Made by a program: the position numbers and the translations under genes | Notes under the pieces: model-generated | The model's input: the letters and a program-made list of their open reading frames with translations, nothing else | What the model was told of the DNA's origin: nothing | Databases searched by the model: none | Assembly: GCA_945910005.1 (NCBI GenBank) | Contig: OX246749.1 | Location: forward strand, 23,607,097 to 23,671,096 | Reading direction: 5' to 3' | From: Isoperla grammatica | Taxonomy: Eukaryota > Arthropoda > Insecta > Plecoptera > Perlodidae | DNA length: 64,000 nt | Shown here: in pieces, positions 63,801 through 64,000 of the stretch | How positions within the stretch are numbered: the stretch's first letter is position 1 | How the letters are laid out: each line of letters opens with the position of its first letter

Positions 63801-64000
63801 AGGGACAAGAGCCGGTCTGTTCACAGCCAGCTACTGTGCGTGCAACATGTACTGTACACTAGATACTTGCAGATACCTGGAGATCCAAGTGAGGGACAAG
63901 AGCCGGTCTGTTCACAGCCAGCTACTGTGCGTGCAACATGCACTGTACACTAGATAATTGCAGATACCTGGAGATCCAAGTGAGGGACAAGAGCCGGTCT
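2957..64000 (+). CDS. Secreted S1-type serine protease or protease homologue, multi-exon gene, 3' end outside window
   Basis: Six exons can be joined with matching phases: 2957-3038 (or a later copy up to 3652-3733), 9263-10600, 11576-11685 (or a later copy), 18126-19175, 22334-22482 and 26321 onward. The product is a signal peptide, an acidic tandem-repeat region of about 400 residues, then a chymotrypsin-fold domain. That domain starts EGMFPWIVSF, has Cys42 (GHCMGTLV), the catalytic His in TVAHC (codon at 11602), the catalytic Asp in FDVALLKL (codon at 19068) and the VFGWG motif. The Ser195 exon would lie to the right of 64000, so whether it is active or a serine protease homologue is unknown. 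Two oddities stand out. There is no visible Arg/Lys-IVGG activation site before EGMFPW, and about 280 residues of Thr/Asn-rich sequence separate His from Asp. Family assignment is firm; physiological role is unknown. Confidence 0.8.
3869..4057. other. Unique intron 1 sequence
   Basis: AT-rich non-repetitive sequence between the exon 1 array and the next minisatellite. No gene or known element is recognised. Confidence 0.5.
4058..4545. repeat. 22-bp minisatellite (gtatgacctagctgttgtcg core), about 22 copies
   Basis: The basic unit is 22 bp. It has internal length variants that lose one or two gtc triplets, especially between 4340 and 4500. It lies in intron 1, close upstream of the Helitron-like element. 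Confidence 0.92.
4615..5936 (+). mobile_element. Helitron-like element, internally deleted, probably non-autonomous
   Basis: The left end is AT-rich and of the tctatatcttcatatataaa type followed by a tatg run (about 4619-4665). This resembles the TC-starting 5' ends of many arthropod Helitrons. The right end, gcatgccgggtactcgctag, finishes in CTAG at 5933-5936 and is followed by T, as expected for insertion between A and T. Inside are two or three copies of a diverged segment of about 140 bp (about 4695-5060) and the start of a Rep/helicase-like open frame at 5615. The helicase and rolling-circle nuclease domains are absent. The assignment rests on end structure and on the short protein similarity. 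Confidence 0.55.
5183..5264. repeat. Long hairpin (31-bp imperfect inverted repeat)
   Basis: The arm 5183-5213 is the reverse complement of 5234-5264 except for three central bases (gta versus atg), with a loop of 20 bp. It lies inside the Helitron-like element but is far from its 3' end, so it is either an internal structure or a nested small palindromic element. Confidence 0.85.
5615..5947 (+). pseudogene. N-terminal fragment of a Helitron Rep/helicase-type protein
   Basis: The frame begins MPPKRNNIGRSIPQARKK and continues with repeated ETDEQRKARLE-like segments. This Arg-rich N-terminal style is found in arthropod Helitron helicase proteins. After about 65 residues it runs into sequence that is repeated at 5789-5844 and 5877-5936 and ends at a stop. 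The nuclease and helicase domains are missing, so it can only be a remnant. I recognise the style of the N-terminus from family knowledge; a database search would be needed to confirm it. Confidence 0.45.
5937..6588. other. AT-rich unique intron 1 sequence
   Basis: About 650 bp of AT-rich sequence with poly-T and poly-A runs. No credible gene, RNA or repeat array is seen. Short open frames here carry no recognisable domain. Confidence 0.5.
6589..7817. repeat. 42-bp minisatellite, about 29 copies
   Basis: The unit contains gatggcaaggaacgacacga and gactacaaacactcagagca, with a frequent caatg/cattg switch. The 42-bp period is a multiple of three, so a plus-strand frame stays open for 444 codons as a 14-residue repeat (ARNDTRLQTLRALM), and minus-strand frames stay open too. 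There is no signal peptide or domain and it sits inside intron 1, so I treat it as non-coding. Confidence 0.92.
7818..8061. other. Unique spacer in intron 1
   Basis: Short non-repetitive stretch between two arrays. Nothing recognisable is seen. Confidence 0.45.
8062..9134. repeat. 22-bp minisatellite (cgccccagaccccttgtagc core), about 48 copies
   Basis: A C-rich 22-bp unit repeats with scattered substitutions (cttgtag/ctcgtag/cttagc) and occasional one- or two-base losses. It sits in intron 1 and ends directly against a hAT-like terminal sequence. Minus-strand frames stay open as a 22-residue repeat but show no domain. Confidence 0.92.
9135..9199 (-). mobile_element. hAT-like terminal fragment
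   Basis: Read on the minus strand from about 9199, the sequence starts cagtggttcccaaccttttt and continues with a cacggaccgtga motif. This is the style of hAT-superfamily terminal inverted repeats. The next bases run straight into the 22-bp array. No matching opposite end is obvious at the left side of the array near 8030, so only one terminus is proposed. The array may have grown inside the element. Confidence 0.4.
9263..10600 (+). CDS. Exon 2: acidic repeat region and start of the protease domain
   Basis: The acceptor is tgttacttacag at 9251-9262 and the exon enters in phase 1. The donor after ctcgttg at 10600 (gtattt) leaves in phase 1. The exon encodes 445 whole codons. First come two copies of AAASKGCADDPS(L/M)CAG (about 9326-9475). 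Next come about five copies of a 32-residue acidic repeat with TTEASTDYEDEYVDEQ (about 9757-10236) and a degenerate tail. Then come CFPSGDC and EYEYYYEE/YEYYDED stretches, and finally DAGEGMFPWIVSF and GHCMGTLV, the first strands of an S1 domain with Cys42. The acidic Tyr-rich context could allow tyrosine sulfation, which is inference. No IVGG activation sequence precedes the domain. Reading past the donor soon leaves protease-like sequence and stops at 10680, which supports the splice site. Confidence 0.8.
9757..10236 (+). repeat. 96-bp in-frame coding repeat, five copies
   Basis: Copies begin near 9757, 9853, 9949, 10045 and 10141. Each encodes 32 residues with few differences (VNEQ/VDEQ, QAP/QAT, QEA/QEE/HEE). 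A sixth, diverged copy follows with KPETHYEDKYVEEE. The near-identity at DNA level indicates recent expansion inside the coding exon. Confidence 0.93.
10682..11330. repeat. 111/112-bp tandem repeat, five to six copies
   Basis: Pyrimidine-rich units recur with ggaagg marks at about 10801, 10912, 11024, 11135 and 11246. The array occupies the first part of intron 2, starting about 80 bp after the exon 2 donor. Alternate units carry tttcactagcacccagttcc or tttcactttctcccaatacc, so a two-unit higher-order pattern is possible. Confidence 0.88.
11331..11575. other. Unique end of intron 2 with the native exon 3 acceptor
   Basis: The sequence is AT-rich and ends atttccaaattgcag at 11575. This is the only non-duplicated acceptor context for exon 3, so it probably represents the ancestral intron end. 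Confidence 0.6.
11576..11685 (+). CDS. Exon 3 (copy 1 of 25): catalytic His segment of the protease
   Basis: The exon is 110 nt long. It enters in phase 1, completing an Ala codon with the last base of exon 2, and reads PEWVVTVAHCFLKDETPEG and on to VVDSDWVPDLQ. It leaves in phase 0 at ctccag|gtaatt. AAEWVVTVAHC in later copies is the standard S1 motif around His57, with the Cys that pairs with Cys42 in exon 2. Copy 1 has APEW where most others have AAEW. Any one intact copy would join exons 2 and 4 in frame. Confidence 0.78.
11576..14468 (+). repeat. Tandem array of 25 copies of exon 3 (units of 120, 111 or 110 bp)
   Basis: Exon copies start at 11576, 11696, 11816, 11936, 12056, 12176, 12296, 12416, 12526, 12636, 12756, 12867, 12987, 13107, 13227, 13338, 13458, 13569, 13689, 13800, 13911, 14031, 14151, 14271 and 14391. 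Copies are separated by only 10 nt (gtaattgcag, or gttattgcag and gtaattggag), which holds both the donor GT and the acceptor AG. The 111-bp units lack 9 nt in frame (PEG lost); the 110-bp units also lack one base. In-frame stops are present in the copies at 12056, 12416, 12526, 12756 and 14151. The last copy breaks off at gtggactc and joins the next array, losing its donor. Confidence 0.92.
14469..18083. repeat. 52-bp minisatellite with a CACGTG E-box in nearly every unit, about 70 copies
   Basis: The unit runs ggccacacacatcgcctggc, tggaacactgaccagctggg, tcacgtgatgtc. Common variants are 50 bp (acac lost) and 51 bp (agccccacac), and in some copies tcacgtg is changed to ccacgtg. The palindrome CACGTG is kept in nearly every unit. 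The array fills most of intron 3 and starts inside the last exon 3 copy without a spacer. Minus-strand frames are open for up to about 180 codons because of the unit and have no domain. Confidence 0.93.
18126..19175 (+). CDS. Exon 4: Thr/Asn-rich insert and catalytic Asp segment
   Basis: The acceptor gatgttacctcag ends at 18125 and the exon enters in phase 0. The donor gcaag|gtaagg leaves in phase 0 after 350 codons. Residues 1-281 are a hydrophilic insert with FTEPTDPEATTLGEDF, basic SRTKRR and KTKREV stretches, and about five copies of a 16-residue repeat ADIPNVTTDQTDNSST with several N-glycosylation sequons. From about residue 282 the S1 fold resumes: RQVAQIIIHPDFY, then FDVALLKLAAPFDV with the catalytic Asp at about residue 315, then the EEPVPCK end. 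The insert falls between the His and Asp strands, where S1 proteases usually have about 40 residues in total, so it would form a large surface loop. The basic pairs might be proteolytic sites; this is inference. Confidence 0.8.
18654..18880 (+). repeat. 48-bp in-frame coding repeat in exon 4, about five copies
   Basis: Each 48-bp unit encodes 16 residues with NVTTDQTDNSST. The first copy is diverged (HYVTSNQTDNFSYT), the middle three are nearly identical, and the last is partial. Asn-X-Ser/Thr sequons recur in each unit, so each copy would add potential N-glycans to the loop. Confidence 0.9.
19209..21625. repeat. 69-bp minisatellite, about 35 copies
   Basis: The unit includes gtaacgagtccaagcctatt, accaggtgacatgcttgaga and cgcccacaatacacacaacc. 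It starts about 35 bp after the exon 4 donor, in intron 4. The period is a multiple of three, so both strands carry frames open for more than 700 codons as a 23-residue repeat. With no domain, no start context and an intronic position, these are judged spurious. Two-state sites (gag/gtg after atgctt, cacaca/cccaca) vary between copies. Confidence 0.93.
21626..22333. other. Remaining intron 4: unique sequence with a diverged internal duplication
   Basis: No gene is seen. Two stretches of about 85 bp, at about 21889-21970 and 22049-22135, resemble each other (ccattt, ctctg, tttcac/tttcat and caaatg/aaatg in the same order), suggesting an old tandem duplication. Near 22168 there is gggttaggttagg, only two or three telomere-like units. 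The intron ends with the acceptor tttgcccatagtctacag at 22333. Confidence 0.5.
22334..22482 (+). CDS. Exon 5: GWG segment of the protease domain
   Basis: The exon enters in phase 0 after ctacag at 22333 and reads STPTQFEKYTKSGMLQVFGW, then GTTVNKTTNSAGKDGSRLSY and VDETGGRTLK. VFGWG is the conserved Gly-Trp-Gly region after the Asp strand of S1 proteases. It leaves in phase 2 at ctcaa|gtatgt (22482/22483). A second acceptor, caacacag at 22348, is also in phase 0 and would shorten the exon by five codons. The donor is immediately the first base of the 31-bp array. A KTTNS stretch contains an N-glycosylation sequon (NKT). Confidence 0.78.
22483..25466. repeat. 31-bp minisatellite starting at the exon 5 donor, about 96 copies
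   Basis: The unit is gtatgtatgtggacacatgt followed by gcacacaacaa, with a ggacac/ggtcac switch and less common aatcag, aaaggt and ggaccc variants. Some units near 25015-25345 are shortened by 4 bp (one gtat lost). Every unit joint reads acaa|gtatgtatg, matching the true donor caa|gtatgt. All three plus frames stay open for long distances because of the unit, not because of coding. The alternating purine-pyrimidine tract and the overlapping palindromes cacatgtg and tgtgcaca give strong dyad symmetry. Confidence 0.94.
25467..25660. other. Unique intron 5 sequence
   Basis: Short non-repetitive stretch between the 31-bp array and the SINE-like unit. Nothing recognisable is seen. Confidence 0.45.
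25661..25870 (+). mobile_element. tRNA-derived SINE-like unit
   Basis: The segment 25661-25730 resembles a tRNA gene: it starts ggtggctcagcgctctgggg (A-box-like) and has gcctgctcgataccagccac (B-box-like), and its first seven bases pair with agccacc at the 3' side. The anticodon region is degenerate (a run of t), so it is not a functional tRNA. It is followed by gtttttccgaggttttcctc, typical of the bodies of some insect tRNA SINEs. The right end is not defined. Confidence 0.5.
25970..26185. repeat. MITE-like region with repeated ttaagtac/gtacttaa motifs
   Basis: gagttaagtacataa near 26006 and aagttaagtacaaag near 26166 are in direct orientation, and gtacttaatgtac near 26098 is inverted. Between the first and the inverted motif, ttgctatag and ctatagcaa also form an inverted pair. 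Two ctta(g)gg-started copies of about 40 bp seem related. This could be one or two small nested palindromic elements. Boundaries are uncertain. Confidence 0.35.
26321..26378 (+). CDS. Exon 6 (first of about 410 tandem copies), protease segment after GWG
   Basis: The first copy is preceded by a good native acceptor, ttcattctaatattgatacttgcag in two parts (branch-like ctaat, then tacttgcag at 26320). It enters in phase 2 and completes Lys, giving TLK-YLEIQVRDKSRS and later QLLC. L-x-x-L/V-E-I-x-V fits the strand that follows GWG in S1 proteases. Two donors are possible within the unit. One is the strong atccaa|gtgagg after 26336, giving a 16-nt microexon; the other is the weaker tgc|gtgc-type site after 26378 (gcatgc in this copy, so poor here). 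Both leave phase 0. It is also possible that only the last copy, outside the window, continues into the full exon. Confidence 0.6.
29500..32930 (+). repeat. Higher-order duplicated block A of the 91-bp array (partner at 35850-39280)
   Basis: Private variants recur at a constant offset of 6351 bp. These are ccggtgtgtt at 29659/36010, the cttgatact variant near 30433/36784, gtgcgagcaa near 30592/36943, gtgctacatg near 31051/37402, a pair of atggcaac insertions near 31330/37681, and cagcaactg plus aaggcatc near 32055/38406. A few single-base differences separate the blocks, so the segmental duplication is recent. Confidence 0.85.
32930..35700 (+). repeat. Higher-order duplicated block B of the 91-bp array (partner at about 43030-45530)
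   Basis: Shared private variants include tagggac with tcatagcc (about 32953/43051), gtgaaagac (about 33143/43241), ccggcctg, ctttgcgtgc, gatcctagtg, the agaaggtctg variant (34890/44715) and gcaacgagg (about 35577/45402). The offset is 10098 bp at the left and 9825 bp at the right. The difference is 273 bp, exactly three units, so three units were lost or gained after duplication. Confidence 0.82.

Larger units (their letters stand above)
26311..64000 (+). repeat. 91-bp exon-bearing satellite, about 410 copies, not finished at the right edge
   Basis: Each unit contains gatacttgcag (acceptor), atacctggagatccaa, gtgagggacaagagccggtc, tgttcacagccagctactgt and gcgtgcaacatgcactgtac. Copies are very similar. 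Recurrent variants are aac/atc before atgcac, gagg/gaga, cacag/gacag, and an 8-bp insertion (aaggcaac, aaggcatc or atggcaac) that makes 99-bp units. A two-base loss (ctgggatcc) occurs near 27061, 47652, 52208 and 63788. Open frames of 65 codons spanning two units arise because 91 is not a multiple of three and end at the TAG in cactag. They are not separate genes. Confidence 0.95.

Noticed and set aside
26386..63953. Several hundred 65-codon open frames
   Set aside because: They are two-unit frames of the 91-bp repeat ending at the TAG in cactag, not small genes.
14469..64000. CRISPR-like arrays
   Set aside because: Units are head-to-tail with no unique spacers, and the window is clearly eukaryotic with spliceosomal introns.

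Overview
The window is eukaryotic and almost certainly from an insect. It has GT-AG introns with matching phases, a secreted chymotrypsin-fold (S1) serine protease gene, an R1-clade non-LTR retrotransposon, a Helitron-like element and a tRNA-derived SINE-like unit. No species can be fixed from the sequence; the very high minisatellite load brings some stick-insect assemblies to mind, but that is a guess. About 85% of the 64 kb is tandem repeat.

Layout. 1-1978: minus-strand reverse transcriptase of an R1-like retroelement, running off the left edge and cut at its 5' side by a 25-bp array (1945-2698). 2957 to the right edge: one plus-strand gene, reconstructed here as exon 1 (signal peptide; copies 2957-3038 to 3652-3733), exon 2 (9263-10600; acidic repeats and start of the protease domain), exon 3 (11576-11685 and 24 further copies; catalytic His), exon 4 (18126-19175; Thr/Asn-rich insert and catalytic Asp), exon 5 (22334-22482; GWG motif) and exon 6 (from 26321). 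Intron phases are 1, 1, 0, 0, 2, and the joined exons read without a stop for about 909 codons before exon 6. The active-site Ser exon is not in the window.

Introns are filled with different minisatellites: 139 bp, 22 bp, 42 bp, 22 bp, 111 bp, 120 bp, 52 bp, 69 bp, 31 bp and 91 bp. The main observation is that four of these arrays include splice-site or exon sequence of the gene itself. The 139-bp unit carries exon 1 with its ATG and donor. The 120-bp unit is exon 3 plus a 10-nt remnant that is both donor and acceptor. The 31-bp unit begins at the exon 5 donor. The 91-bp unit (about 410 copies, 37.7 kb, not finished at the right edge) carries the exon 6 acceptor and coding start. Coding exons 2 and 4 also contain in-frame tandem expansions. 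The result is a gene with many tandem candidate exons and splice sites. Whether it is a diversity-generating splicing locus, a pseudogenising one or a neutral expansion cannot be decided from sequence alone.

Many long open frames inside the arrays (for example the 31-, 42-, 69- and 52-bp repeats) come from the repeat unit and are not annotated as genes.
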